NCBI GenBank assembly: GCA_949287905.1
Contig: CASEHX010000007.1
Location: 1-64,000, forward strand
From: an uncultured Olsenella sp.
Lineage (GTDB): Bacteria; Actinomycetota; Coriobacteriia; Coriobacteriales; Atopobiaceae
Length of the DNA: 64,000 bases
Direction of reading: 5' to 3'
Shown: in pieces, positions 35,294 through 44,853 of the stretch
Position numbering within the stretch: position 1 is the stretch's first letter
Layout: each line of letters starts with the position of its first letter
Notes under the pieces: generated by a model
Told to the model about the DNA's origin: nothing
What the model saw: only the letters and a program-made list of their open reading frames with translations
The model's database searches: none
Program-made: the position numbers and the translations under genes

Positions 35294-36130
35294 ATGGCAG
35301 GAATCACCGGCGCCGCGGCGTTCTTCGACGTCGACGGCACGCTCGTGTGGCACGACTACGAGAAGATCAAGACGATGACGCCGGAGGAGGTCCAGGCCCT
35401 CCCGCCCATCAGGCCGTCGCGCACGGTCTACGAGGCGTTTGACCGCATGCGCGAGGCCGGCAACCTCACCTTCATCTGCACCGGGCGCCACCTCCCCTTC
35501 ATCCCCCAGTCGATCCGCGACCTCAACCCCGACGGCTTTGTCGCGGGGGCCGGCGCGTTCGTGAGCATTGGCGAGGAGGTGGTGCGCGCCGAGTTCATCG
35601 AGCGCGACCTGCTCCTCGAGACGGCATCGCGCTTCGTGGAGGCGGGCCTGGACATCACGCTCGAGGGCGACGACGACAACGTGGAGCTCAATCCCTCCGG
35701 AAGACCGGCGCGCCTGCCCGGCTCGCGCCTCGCGCGCACCGTCGACGACGTCGTGGAGCTCATGAGGGAGCACCGCTACAGCAAGTTCTGCACGGACGGC
35801 GTCAGCGAGAAGGACCTGGAGCCCCTGCGCGACTTCATCGACGAGCACTTCACGCTCTGCGACCTCCAGGGCGGCGTGCTCGAGCTCTCGCTCATTGGCG
35901 TGGACAAGGGGACCGGCATCGAGGCGGCGCTCGCGCATCTGGGGCGCGGCCGCAAGGACACCTTCGCCTTTGGCGACTCCGAGAACGACCTTCCCATGAG
36001 AGGCGCCGTGGAGACGTTCGTGGCCATGGGCAACGCGCTCGAGAACGTCCGCGAGGTCGCCGACTACGTGACCGGCACCGCCGCCGAGGAGGGCGTCCCG
36101 GCCGCGCTCGAGCGCTTCGGGCTCATCTAG
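35294..36130 (+). CDS. HAD-superfamily IIB (Cof-type) phosphatase
   Basis: 278 residues. Motif I is AFFDVDGTLVW, motif II is FICTGRHLPF, and motif IV is FAFGDSENDLPM after a conserved Lys (VDKGTGIEAAL). The cap domain between motifs II and III is of the C2 type. Family members dephosphorylate sugar phosphates, nucleotides or flavin precursors, so substrate is open. The start follows ACGGGAGGCGCG. It is convergent with murE, with GGGGC-TGCCG-GCCCC (36133-36147) between them. Confidence 0.85.
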   Translation: MAGITGAAAFFDVDGTLVWHDYEKIKTMTPEEVQALPPIRPSRTVYEAFDRMREAGNLTFICTGRHLPFIPQSIRDLNPDGFVAGAGAFVSIGEEVVRAEFIERDLLLETASRFVEAGLDITLEGDDDNVELNPSGRPARLPGSRLARTVDDVVELMREHRYSKFCTDGVSEKDLEPLRDFIDEHFTLCDLQGGVLELSLIGVDKGTGIEAALAHLGRGRKDTFAFGDSENDLPMRGAVETFVAMGNALENVREVADYVTGTAAEEGVPAALERFGLI

Positions 36131-36171
36131 GCGGGGCTGCCGGCCCCTGGTGCTTCTCGGGCCTCTGGCGC

Positions 36172-37695
36172 CTACGCGCCGTGCCGCTCGTCGTAGGCGC
36201 GCACCCCGCGCTCGGCGAGCTCGCAGTCAGAGACGCAGGGCACAAAGCCCGTGCTCGTGAGCTGGTAGGCCTCGTGGCCCTTTGCCAGCAGCAGCACCAC
36301 GGACCGCTGCCCCTCCGCGAGCTCGAGCGCCCGCTCTGCCGCCTGCTCGCGGTCGATCACTATCTCGTGCGGGAACCCCTCGGGGAGCTCGCGCTCCATC
36401 TGGTGACAGATGTCGAGCGGGTCCTCGGTCCAGGGGTCGTCCGAGGTGAAGATGATGTAGTCAACGTAGCGTGCGGCAACGCGCGGCAGCTCGTGGCGTC
36501 GCTCGGGCGCCTTGTGCCCCACGGCGCCAAAGACCGCGATGGTCTTTGCCCCGGCAAACGTGCCCGCCACGGACGAGAGCAGGGACTCGAACGCAAAGCC
36601 GTTGTGCGCGTAGTCCACCACGACCGTGAGCTGGCGGTCGGCCGAGCGGTGGAACTCCATGCGGCCGGGCACGTGCGTGGCCGCCAGGCCCTCGGCGATC
36701 TTCTCGATGCCAATGCCCAGAAGGTCGGCGCAGGCCGCGGCGCAGAGGGCGTCGGAGACGCTGAACTCCCCGGGGAAGGGAAGGGCCACGCGCCGCTCGT
36801 TGCCATGGAGGTGCAGCGTGAACGAGATGCCGTCCTCGGAGGGCGCGAGCTCGTCCGCCCAGATGTCCGCGTCGGGGCGGTTCAGGCCAAAGACGAGGGT
36901 TCTCCCGGCAGCTCCCGCGGCGTCAAGAATGCGCTCCGCGTGGTCCGAGTCAACGTTGACCACTCCCACGTGACTCTGCGAGAAGATCCTCAGCTTGGAG
37001 GAGAAGTAGTCCTCAAAGTCCGCGTGCTCGACGGGGGAGATGTGGTCGAGCCCGATGTTGAGGAAGCATCCGGCGGCAAGCTCCACGCCGAGCGTGCGGT
37101 CGTACTTGAGCGCCTGGCTGGAGACCTCCATGACCAGGGCGGCAAGGCCGGCGTCGCGCGCGTTTGCGAGGTGGCGCCAGAGGTCGGGCGGCTCGGGCGT
37201 GGTGTTTCTCGAGGGCGTCTCGTCAACGCCGTCGTAGGTCTCCACCGTGCCCATGATCCCGCAGGACCCCTTTCCGTGGGCCGCCTCCACGATCGAGCGG
37301 ACCATGTATGCCGCGGTGGTCTTGCCCTTGGTGCCCGTGATCCCGATGATGGGCAGGTCATGGTCGGGGCGGCCGAACGCCACGGCAGAGGCGATCGCCA
37401 TGGCGCGGCGCAGGTCGCTCGCCACGAGGGCGGGCGTCTCCGGAGCCACGGCGGCGAGCTCAGCGGCGCGGGCCTCGTCACAGAGGTAGGCCACCGCGCC
37501 CCTTTCCAGGGCGCCGGCGAGAAACGCCGGCTTGAAGGCGACTCCCTTGCACACAAAGAGGTCGCCGGGTCGCGTGGTGCGCGAGTCGCACGACGTCCCC
37601 GTGACGACCACGCCGCCCGCGGGCCCCACGGTCGAGACCCCGACTCCAGCAGCCTGCACGGCCGCCGCTATATCAGAAAGCGTCACAGTATCCAT
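36172..37695 (-). CDS. murE: UDP-N-acetylmuramoyl-tripeptide synthetase (MurE-type Mur ligase)
   Basis: 507 residues. The P-loop is IIGITGTKGKTTAAYMV, and the conserved ligase parts TTPEPPDLWRHLA, VMEVSSQAL and VVDYAHNG follow in order. It adds the third amino acid of the peptidoglycan stem peptide in the cytoplasm. In the substrate loop, DAP-specific enzymes have DNPR; here it is SDDPWTEDP, so meso-DAP is unlikely and L-Lys or a related diamino acid is more probable. ATG 37695 aligns with the family start (MDTVTLSDIA); the frame beyond it crosses a repeat. The gene is alone, away from other mur genes. Confidence 0.88.
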   Translation of the reverse strand: MDTVTLSDIAAAVQAAGVGVSTVGPAGGVVVTGTSCDSRTTRPGDLFVCKGVAFKPAFLAGALERGAVAYLCDEARAAELAAVAPETPALVASDLRRAMAIASAVAFGRPDHDLPIIGITGTKGKTTAAYMVRSIVEAAHGKGSCGIMGTVETYDGVDETPSRNTTPEPPDLWRHLANARDAGLAALVMEVSSQALKYDRTLGVELAAGCFLNIGLDHISPVEHADFEDYFSSKLRIFSQSHVGVVNVDSDHAERILDAAGAAGRTLVFGLNRPDADIWADELAPSEDGISFTLHLHGNERRVALPFPGEFSVSDALCAAACADLLGIGIEKIAEGLAATHVPGRMEFHRSADRQLTVVVDYAHNGFAFESLLSSVAGTFAGAKTIAVFGAVGHKAPERRHELPRVAARYVDYIIFTSDDPWTEDPLDICHQMERELPEGFPHEIVIDREQAAERALELAEGQRSVVLLLAKGHEAYQLTSTGFVPCVSDCELAERGVRAYDERHGA

Positions 37696-37732
37696 ACGCA
37701 CCAGTATAGACGTAGGCCCGGACGCGACAAAC

Positions 37733-37761
37733 GTGACAAAGGGGTCGTAGCCGAGTGTCAC
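37733..37761. repeat. REP-like palindrome, GTGACAAAGGGGTC family, copy 2
   Basis: GTGACAAAGGGGTCGTAGCC, GAG, then TGTCACAC. The CGCGACAAAC before it is identical to the flank of copy 1 at 35187, so more than the palindrome is repeated. Confidence 0.8.
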
Positions 37762-37819
37762 ACGCGGGGCCCGTCCGAACGGTGGGATACGAGGCACGTA
37801 TGCTAGACTTCACGTGTTC

Positions 37820-37895
37820 GGGCGATTGGCGCAGCGGCTAGCGCAGGTGCCTTACACGCACAAGGTCGGCGGTTCGAATCCGTCATCGCCCACCA
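37820..37895 (+). tRNA. tRNA-Val (anticodon TAC)
   Basis: 76 bases with CCA. The acceptor is GGGCGAT/ATCGCCC, the anticodon loop CTTACAC (TAC), and the T-arm is GGCGGTTCGAATCCGTC. A TAGACT -10 box is at 37804-37809. Confidence 0.95.
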
Positions 37896-37904
37896 GGTCC
37901 AGTC

Positions 37905-37935
37905 CGGCCCCGTCCCCGCGGCGGGGCCGTTTGCG
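37905..37935 (+). terminator. Terminator after tRNA-Val
   Basis: CGGCCCCG and CGGGGCCG form a perfect 8-bp stem, then TTTGCGTTT. Confidence 0.75.
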
Positions 37936-37970
37936 TTTCTCGCCCCGCCCGTCCTTCTCGCCGCGCTCCG

Positions 37971-38050
37971 AATTAACACGCACAGTTTGCTTCAGCATCG
38001 TATATCCGCAGATAAAAATAACACGCATTGCAAACCGTGCGTGTTATTTT
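37971..38050. repeat. 80-bp element with 20-bp terminal inverted repeats (AACACGCAC family)
   Basis: The left end is AATTAACACGCACAGTTTGC. The right end is GCAAACCGTGCGTGTTATTT, its inverse with three mismatches. Inside, CGTATATCCGCAGATA resembles the interior of the 24281/27182 elements, and a third direct copy of AATAACACGCA occurs. CTTCTCG lies just before the element and CCGAGAAG just after it. Confidence 0.75.
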
Positions 38051-38106
38051 CTCATCTCCAGCCGAGAAGACCCTTGGGCTACACTGGCACCGTCGAAAGG
38101 AAGCCC

Positions 38107-38847
38107 ATGAACACCAACCCTGAGCCCTCCCGTGCCAACGGTCGCGCCGACAACGAGCTGCGCCCCATCACGCTCACGCCGGGCGTCATGAAGAACGCCG
38201 CCGGCTCCTGCCTCGCGGAGTTTGGCGACACGCGCGTGCTGTGCTCCGCCTCCGTGGAGGAGGGCGTGCCCGGCTGGCGAAAGAACGCGCATGCGGGCTG
38301 GGTCACGGCCGAGTACGCCATGCTCCCCGCAGCCGGCAACCGCCGCACGCCGCGCGAGTATCGCGGACGCAAGGGCCGCTCCATGGAGATCGAGCGCCTC
38401 ATCGGGCGCAGTCTGCGCGCGGTCACGCGTCTTGACCGCCTGGGTGAGATCACGATCACGCTGGACTGCGACGTCGTCCAGGCGGACGGCGGCACCCGCA
38501 CGGCCTCGATTACGGGTGCGTGGGTGGCGCTCCACCAGGCGCTCATGGGCCTCGTCGACGCGGGCAAGCTCCCGCGCCTCCCGCTGACGGGGCAGGTCGC
38601 CGCGGTCTCGGCGGGCATCGTGGGCGGCCGCGCCCTGCTCGACCTCGACTACCCCGAGGACTCACACGCCGAGGTGGACCTCAACCTCGTGGGCACCTCG
38701 GACGGCCGCATCGTGGAGGTTCAGGGCACCGGCGAGCGCTCCACGCTCGACCGCGCCCAGCTGGACGAGCTTCTCGACCTCTGTCAGGGCGGCATCACGC
38801 AGCTCGTGCGCGCACAGGCCCTTGCCACGGGGTACGACCTCGGCTGA
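38107..38847 (+). CDS. rph: Ribonuclease PH
   Basis: 246-residue phosphorolytic 3'-5' exoribonuclease that trims tRNA 3' ends. Family blocks are intact: [65 protein letters not shown] and the C-terminal [18 protein letters not shown] 38107 follows GAAAGGAAGCCC; a TACACT box lies near 38080. In most bacteria rdgB follows directly; here a 5-kb surface-protein gene stands between. The 200 bases to 39048 hold no clear element besides an AT-rich stretch with TTAACG. Confidence 0.95.
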   Translation: MNTNPEPSRANGRADNELRPITLTPGVMKNAAGSCLAEFGDTRVLCSASVEEGVPGWRKNAHAGWVTAEYAMLPAAGNRRTPREYRGRKGRSMEIERLIGRSLRAVTRLDRLGEITITLDCDVVQADGGTRTASITGAWVALHQALMGLVDAGKLPRLPLTGQVAAVSAGIVGGRALLDLDYPEDSHAEVDLNLVGTSDGRIVEVQGTGERSTLDRAQLDELLDLCQGGITQLVRAQALATGYDLG

Positions 38848-39048
38848 GCGCTGCGGTGGCTCAGCACGCCCCGCCTGGCGCCTTGCCGCGCGTGCGAGCA
38901 CGACAGACCTGAAAAACCAAAGCCTCAGCTCAAGTGCCGCGTTCCGACATTTTGATACCGTTCGCGGGAGCATCCGCAGGCCCTCTTCAGCGTTCGTTAA
39001 CGTTGCCAAACAGAGCAATGTGCCCAAAGTGCGACGCTGGGAGCAAAT

Positions 39049-42000
39049 ATGAGTATCAAGAGCAGAATCTGTCGTGTGGTCGCTGCCGTGGCGGCGGCCG
39101 GCCTTCTCGTGACGGGCGCCACGGTTGCCGTTGGCAGCGTGCGCGCCGCCGCCGCCCCGTCCCAGACGGTCGATGCCGTGGTACAGGCATCCGGCCGCGT
39201 TGAGGTGAGCTTTAACAACGACTGGCGCTTCTGGGAGGGCAACGTCAGCGGTGCCGATGCCGCGGACTACGACGACTCCGAGTGGCTCTACGTCAACGTG
39301 CCCCACAGCACGATCAAGTACACGCCCGAGAACTACTACCACGAGGACTTGGGCGTCTACTGGTATCGCCGTCATTTCGAGACCCCCGATACCGTTCAGG
39401 GAGGGCGCCGCGCGCTGCTCACCTTTGACGGCGCCATGCAGAAGGCCGAGGTCTGGCTCAACGGCGAGAAGCTCGGTACGCATGAGGGCGGCTACACGGA
39501 GTTCTCGTATGACATCACGGACAAGCTGGCACCCTCCGGCGAGGAGAACGTGCTTGCCGTGAAGCTGGACACCAACCCCAACGCGTCCTTCGCTCCCGGC
39601 AAGAACAACCCCGACTTCCAGTACTTTGGCGGCCTCTACCGCAACGTCACCCTCACGGTGACCGACCCCGTGCACGTCACGGACGCCGTCTCCTCCGGGA
39701 CCGTTGCCGGCGGCGGGGTGTTTCTCGCCACCACGGAGCTCGCGGACGACCACTCTTCCGCCACGGTGAGCGCCAGGACCGAGGTCGAGAACAGCGATGC
39801 GGCCGAGACCCAAGTCACGGTGAAGACGGAGTTCTTGGAGGATGACGGCTCCGTGGCAACCGCCATAGACTCGACGCAGGCCGTTCCGGCGGGCGAGAAG
39901 GTCACCTTTGACCAAGCGCTCACCGTTTCCAGCCCGCGCCTGTGGTCCACGGACACCCCTGAGCTCTACACCGTGCGCACCACCGTCTCCAAGGGCGGCG
40001 AGATCTGTGACACCGTGGAGACCACCTTCGGCATACGCACCGTCGAGTGGGTGCGCGACGACGAGGGCACCGCGTGCCTCATCAACGGCGAGCGTGTGCA
40101 CCTCAATGGAACGAACCTTCACTCCGAGACGTACATGCTCGGCAACGCCGTTTCGGACGATGCCGTTGACGCGGAGATCAAGCGCCTGCGCGAGTACGGC
40201 TTCAACTTCGTGCGTATGGCGCACTACCCGCACTCCCAGGCCTTCTACGACGCCTGCGACAAGTACGGCGTGGCCGTGCTCGACTGCCTCTCCGGCTGGC
40301 AGCAGTTCTACAACACCGACGCCTTCAAGGAGAACACCTACCAGCAGATTCGCGAGATGGTACGCGCCAGTCGCAACCACGCCTCGATCGTGGCATGGGA
40401 GCCGAGCCTGAACGAGAGCTCCTACACCGAGGCCTGGGCACGCGAGGCTAACGCCACCACCAAGGCCGAGTACCCCGACAACGGCGCTGCCAAGGCGTGG
40501 ACTTGCGGCTGGATGTACTGGAACGTCTTTGATATGGGCTGCGGAACCCCGCAGGCAAACGTCAACGGAGACGCCGGCACCTACGCGGACAAGCCCGTCA
40601 TCGTGAGCGAGTACGGCGACTGGAACTACGGCGGCTACGACTCCACCACGCGCGTCACGCGCGAGCCCACGCACTACGCCGACGCCAAGGGCGGCGACGA
40701 GGGCATGCTCCAGCAGGCGGACAACGCCCAGGCGTCCTACGCGTGGAACCGCACCAAGAGTTGGAGCGGCGAGCATGGCGCCACAGCCTTCTGGCAGTAC
40801 GCCGACTACGCTGGCTTTGACGTGGACAAGCTCACCTACTGCGGCGTGGTGGACGTGGCGCGCATCCCCAAGTTCAGCGCCTACTTCTTCCAGAGCCAGC
40901 GCGACCCGAGCGTGGACCTCTCCGAGTACGGCCTGGACAGCGGTCCCATGATCTACATCGCAAACTCCTGGGCGGATGACTCGCCCTCCGAGGTGCGCGT
41001 CTACACCAACTGCGACGAGGTCGAGATCTTCGTCGACGGCGTCTCCGTCGAGAGGCGCAGCACGCCCGATGCCACCATGTGGGACGCTCGAGCCACCATG
41101 AGCGACGACGGCTCCGGACAGCCGAGCCCGCTCGAGACCAACGGAGAGGGTGGTACCGGTGGCTACGTGAGCACCGAGGGTATCGAGTACCCGCCGTTTA
41201 CGTTTGACCTCACGGACGAGGCGACGCCCGGCGAGGGCGCCATCAAGGTCATTGGCTACATCGACGGCGAGGCCGTCGCCGAGTTCGAGCGCCAGGCGCC
41301 GGGCGAGGCGGCCGCCCTCGAGCTGGAGGCCGAGAGCGACGATGCCCTCAAGCTCGACGGTAGCACCGCCAAGCTCGTGTGGGTCAGCGTTACCGACGCG
41401 AGCGGAACCGTGGTGAACGATGCCGCCAACACCGTGTCCTTCTCGACGGAGGGCCCCGGTTATGTGGTGGGCAGCAAGCAGCTGGACGTCCGCGGCGGCG
41501 TGTGGGCCGTGTGGGTCCGCGGACAGCGTGCTGACGCCGCCGCGCCGATTGTGCTCACGGCGGAGTCCGATGGTCTCAAGGCGGCAATCCTGGAGATCCC
41601 CACCGAGGTCGTGGCCGGCCTTCCCGCGGCTCCCGAGGGCGGCGACTTTGATGACACGGACTACGAGCAGCCTGCGCCTCCCGCGAACATCATGCTGGCC
41701 AAGGCCGTGACGGCGAGCTCCGTCAACGACAAGGGCAACGGCGTGCTCGAGAACGCCGAGTATGCCGTGGACGGCGACATTTCGACCAAATGGTGCGCCT
41801 CGGCGGGCGGCGAGACGGACTACACGACGCTCAAGCACTGGATCCAGGTAGACCTTGGCACGACCTACGCAATCGACGAGATCTCGATCACCTTTGACAG
41901 CGGTCCCCAGGGCGAGATGGCATATCGCTACGCGATAGCCGTCTCCGACGATGCCGACTCCTTCTCGGCCACAGCTCCGGAGGGTCTTGAGGCTACGACG

Positions 42001-44037
42001 GCTGACGCCCAGAGCGTTACGAAGGACATGGGCGGCGTCGAGGGGCGCTACGTGAGGGTTTACATGAACTGCCCGGGCAGCTCGCTGTGGCCCTGCGTCT
42101 ACGAGATCAGCGGAGTCGGCGAGGCCGTCGGTAACATCGCGCTAGGCAAGGACGCCTCTGCTCAGGGAGCGGTGGCGGACGGTTCCGCCGACCTTGCCGT
42201 TGACGGCAACTACACCACGCACTGGAGCCGCGGCGCCGCCGGTCCTGCCTGGTGGCAGGTCGACCTCGGCGCCGACTACCTCGTTGACGGCGCGACGGTC
42301 TCCTTCCTCTGGGACGACGTTGATGACACCGGCAACCCCGTGCGCCACCGCTTCGCGCTGCAGGCGTCGAGCGATGGCGAGCGCTGGGAGGACGTTGCTG
42401 AGTGGTCCGACTATGATCAGGCGGACCAGGTGCTCAACCCCACGGCGACGATCGATCTCTCCGAGAGCCCCGTCGAGGCGCGTTACCTGCGCGTGGCCAA
42501 CCTCGAGGCCAAGCGGCAGGACAACAACAGCGCCCAGTGGGTGGAGATCTCCGAGTTCACCGCCACGGGCGAGGAGCTATCCGGTCTTCTCGACCTGGAA
42601 TACAACAAGGTTGCAACGGCAAGTTCCTGTGCGGACGGCGTGACGCCCGGAGACGGCAACGAGGGCAACCCTGCCAAGCACTGGGCGCCTGCGGCCGATG
42701 ACGCCGAGGCGTGGTGGATGGTCGACGCCGCGGGCATCTACGACATGAGCGAGGTCCAGTTCACCTGGGCCGGAGAGGACGAGACGCACCGCTACAAGGT
42801 GGAGGTCTCCCGCGACGGCGAGACGTGGACGACGGTGGCGGACCACATGACAGACGGCGTGAACGGGCTCGCCAGCACCGACAGGATCGGTAGGACGGAG
42901 CGCTACCTGCGCGTGAGCGTGGCGCAGGGAACCACCGAGGGCTTCTACGTCCGCCTCAAGGGTCGCACCACTTCCGCCGAGCTTCTTACCACGGAGGTGC
43001 TGACGGCTGTGGATCCCGTCGTGGCAGAGGTGGGCACCCCGCTCTCCGAGCTGGGGCTCCCGACCGAGGTCAAGGTCCAGCTTGAGGATGGGACGGCAAC
43101 CTGCTTGGCCGTTGACTGGACGACGTCTGCCTACGATCCCACGGGCCCCGGTACGATGACGCTCAGCGGCGCTCTCGAGGCCATCCCCGGCGTGACGCTG
43201 GGGAAGGAGCCGCTTGCGGTTGCGGCCGAGGTCACGCTTGAGAAGCCCGAGCCCGTGCTCGTGCGCATCGAGGTGACGGCGCCCACCAAGGTTGACTACG
43301 AGCAGGGAGAGGATCTCGACCTTGAGGGCATGAAGGTCGAGGCGGTCTACAGCGACGGTGCCGACGAGAGTCGCGTGGACGTTACGGACAAGGTCACGGT
43401 CGAGGGCTTTGATCCCGAGACTGCAGGAACGCAGACGATTACGGTCACCTACGAGGGCATGGCAGACACCTTCCAGGTGACGGTCGCCGAGTCCGAGCCG
43501 GAGCCCGTCGAGAAGGGCGACCTCCAGGCGGCTGTTGACGCAGCGGCCGAGCTCAACCAGGACGACTACACGGCCGAGAGCTGGGGGGCTCTCGTCGAGG
43601 CGCTTGCCGACGCCCGTACGGTCCTTGCGGACGAGGATGCGTCGCAGACACAGGTTGACCAGGCGCTCAAGGCCCTGGCCGAGGCCCGCGCCGCGCTCGT
43701 CGAGGATTCCGGGGCGACTTCCGGCGGCGACGACGAGAAGCCCGCGCCCGGCGGAGACGACGAGAAGCCCGCGCCCGGCGGCGACGACGAGAAGCCCGCG
43801 CCCGGCGACGACGAGAAACCCGCGCCCGGCGGCGACGACGAGAAGCCCGCGCCCGGCGATGACGGGGAGGACCCCGACGCAGAGCCCGGAAACGACGACG
43901 AGACGCCCGCTCCGTCCCCGGACGCTCCCGCGGAGATTCCTTCGACGGGTGACGTCGCCGGTGCCGTGGCCCCCGTCATGGTCATCGGTGCGGCGGTCAT
44001 CGTCCTTGCCCGAGCGGTGAGGCCGAGGCGCGCGTAA
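39049..44037 (+). CDS. Wall-anchored GH2 glycosidase (beta-galactosidase-like) with carbohydrate-binding modules
   Basis: 1662 residues. A Sec signal (RVVAAVAAAGLLVTGATVAV) leads. The GH2 sugar-binding, Ig-like and barrel domains cover about 45-620, with acid/base E456 in EPSLNESSY and nucleophile E521 in KPVIVSEYG. A further Ig-like domain follows, then F5/8-type (CBM32) discoidin modules from about 880, 1025 and 1180 (AVDGDISTKW, AVDGNYTTHW, and a degenerate third). Then come Big-type Ig modules, a FIVAR module (DDYTAESWGAL), GGDDEKPAP linker repeats, and EIPSTGD + hydrophobic segment + RAVRPRRA for sortase. It probably hydrolyses host mucin or milk glycans at the cell surface. Sugar specificity is not fixed. 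Confidence 0.9.
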   Translation: MSIKSRICRVVAAVAAAGLLVTGATVAVGSVRAAAAPSQTVDAVVQASGRVEVSFNNDWRFWEGNVSGADAADYDDSEWLYVNVPHSTIKYTPENYYHEDLGVYWYRRHFETPDTVQGGRRALLTFDGAMQKAEVWLNGEKLGTHEGGYTEFSYDITDKLAPSGEENVLAVKLDTNPNASFAPGKNNPDFQYFGGLYRNVTLTVTDPVHVTDAVSSGTVAGGGVFLATTELADDHSSATVSARTEVENSDAAETQVTVKTEFLEDDGSVATAIDSTQAVPAGEKVTFDQALTVSSPRLWSTDTPELYTVRTTVSKGGEICDTVETTFGIRTVEWVRDDEGTACLINGERVHLNGTNLHSETYMLGNAVSDDAVDAEIKRLREYGFNFVRMAHYPHSQAFYDACDKYGVAVLDCLSGWQQFYNTDAFKENTYQQIREMVRASRNHASIVAWEPSLNESSYTEAWAREANATTKAEYPDNGAAKAWTCGWMYWNVFDMGCGTPQANVNGDAGTYADKPVIVSEYGDWNYGGYDSTTRVTREPTHYADAKGGDEGMLQQADNAQASYAWNRTKSWSGEHGATAFWQYADYAGFDVDKLTYCGVVDVARIPKFSAYFFQSQRDPSVDLSEYGLDSGPMIYIANSWADDSPSEVRVYTNCDEVEIFVDGVSVERRSTPDATMWDARATMSDDGSGQPSPLETNGEGGTGGYVSTEGIEYPPFTFDLTDEATPGEGAIKVIGYIDGEAVAEFERQAPGEAAALELEAESDDALKLDGSTAKLVWVSVTDASGTVVNDAANTVSFSTEGPGYVVGSKQLDVRGGVWAVWVRGQRADAAAPIVLTAESDGLKAAILEIPTEVVAGLPAAPEGGDFDDTDYEQPAPPANIMLAKAVTASSVNDKGNGVLENAEYAVDGDISTKWCASAGGETDYTTLKHWIQVDLGTTYAIDEISITFDSGPQGEMAYRYAIAVSDDADSFSATAPEGLEATTADAQSVTKDMGGVEGRYVRVYMNCPGSSLWPCVYEISGVGEAVGNIALGKDASAQGAVADGSADLAVDGNYTTHWSRGAAGPAWWQVDLGADYLVDGATVSFLWDDVDDTGNPVRHRFALQASSDGERWEDVAEWSDYDQADQVLNPTATIDLSESPVEARYLRVANLEAKRQDNNSAQWVEISEFTATGEELSGLLDLEYNKVATASSCADGVTPGDGNEGNPAKHWAPAADDAEAWWMVDAAGIYDMSEVQFTWAGEDETHRYKVEVSRDGETWTTVADHMTDGVNGLASTDRIGRTERYLRVSVAQGTTEGFYVRLKGRTTSAELLTTEVLTAVDPVVAEVGTPLSELGLPTEVKVQLEDGTATCLAVDWTTSAYDPTGPGTMTLSGALEAIPGVTLGKEPLAVAAEVTLEKPEPVLVRIEVTAPTKVDYEQGEDLDLEGMKVEAVYSDGADESRVDVTDKVTVEGFDPETAGTQTITVTYEGMADTFQVTVAESEPEPVEKGDLQAAVDAAAELNQDDYTAESWGALVEALADARTVLADEDASQTQVDQALKALAEARAALVEDSGATSGGDDEKPAPGGDDEKPAPGGDDEKPAPGDDEKPAPGGDDEKPAPGDDGEDPDAEPGNDDETPAPSPDAPAEIPSTGDVAGAVAPVMVIGAAVIVLARAVRPRRA

Positions 44038-44053
44038 CCCAAGCAAGACAGCC

Positions 44054-44100
44054 AGCGCCGTGGGAGCGGGGATCCTTCCCCGCCCCGCGGCGCTCTTTGT
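44054..44100 (+). terminator. Terminator after the GH2 gene
   Basis: AGCGCCGTGGG and CCCGCGGCGCT frame an inner GCGGGGATCC/TTCCCCGC stem; CTTTGTCT follows. Confidence 0.7.
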
Positions 44101-44235
44101 CTGGGAAGCGCCGCAGCGACCCAAGGCTCTGCTCGCACGAGGCAGCGGGTTGCCGCCAGGCTCGCATTGTGAAAGAGTTGACGGTGATTTCTGGGCGCGG
44201 TCATGTCGGCCGCACGACCTCGGGAGGATGACGCG

Positions 44236-44853
44236 ATGATTTCACTGGAGGAGCTGGACCCCAACAAGACCGTGGTCGTGGCCACGGGCAACGCCCACAA
44301 GGTCACCGAGATCGAGGCGATTCTCGCCCCCGAGATGCCGGGCGTCCGCTTTGTGGCCCTCGGTGAGCTGGGGGACTACCCCGATCCGGTCGAGGACGGC
44401 GAGACCTTCTTTGACAACGCGCTCATCAAGGCCCGCGCGGCGCAGGCGGAGACCGGCCTTCCCATGGCCGTGGCCGACGACTCCGGCCTCTGCGTGGACG
44501 CGCTGGACGGCGCCCCGGGCATCTTCTCCGCTCGCTGGGCCGGCGAGCACGGCAACGACCTCGCCAACAACGAGAAGCTCATGGCCCAGATGGCGGACGT
44601 CCCGCAGGAGGCGCGCACGGCCCGCTTCCACTCCAGCATCGCGCTCGTGCGCGGCAACGAGGTCCTGCGCGGGGACGGCGACTGCGAGGGCTTTGTGGGC
44701 TTTGAGCCCCGCGGGGACGGCGGCTTTGGCTACGACCCGCTCTTCCTTCCCAACGACACCCCCGGCAAGACCATGGCCGAGCTCACGGCGGACGAGAAGA
44801 ACGCCATCTCGCACCGTTTCCACGCGCTGGAGGACCTTGCCGCCAAGCTCTAG
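44236..44853 (+). CDS. rdgB: XTP/dITP diphosphatase (Ham1/RdgB)
   Basis: 205 residues. The N-terminal nucleotide motif is VVVATGNAHKVTEIEAIL (usual TxNxxK), followed by FFDNALIKARAA, VADDSGLCVDALDGAPG and GDGGFGYDPLF with SHRFHAL near the end. It hydrolyses deaminated purine NTPs to keep them out of DNA and RNA. ATG 44236 follows GGGAGGATGAC. A weak promoter (TTGACG-17-TCATGT) may lie at 44178-44206, so the gene need not depend on rph readthrough. Confidence 0.93.
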   Translation: MISLEELDPNKTVVVATGNAHKVTEIEAILAPEMPGVRFVALGELGDYPDPVEDGETFFDNALIKARAAQAETGLPMAVADDSGLCVDALDGAPGIFSARWAGEHGNDLANNEKLMAQMADVPQEARTARFHSSIALVRGNEVLRGDGDCEGFVGFEPRGDGGFGYDPLFLPNDTPGKTMAELTADEKNAISHRFHALEDLAAKL

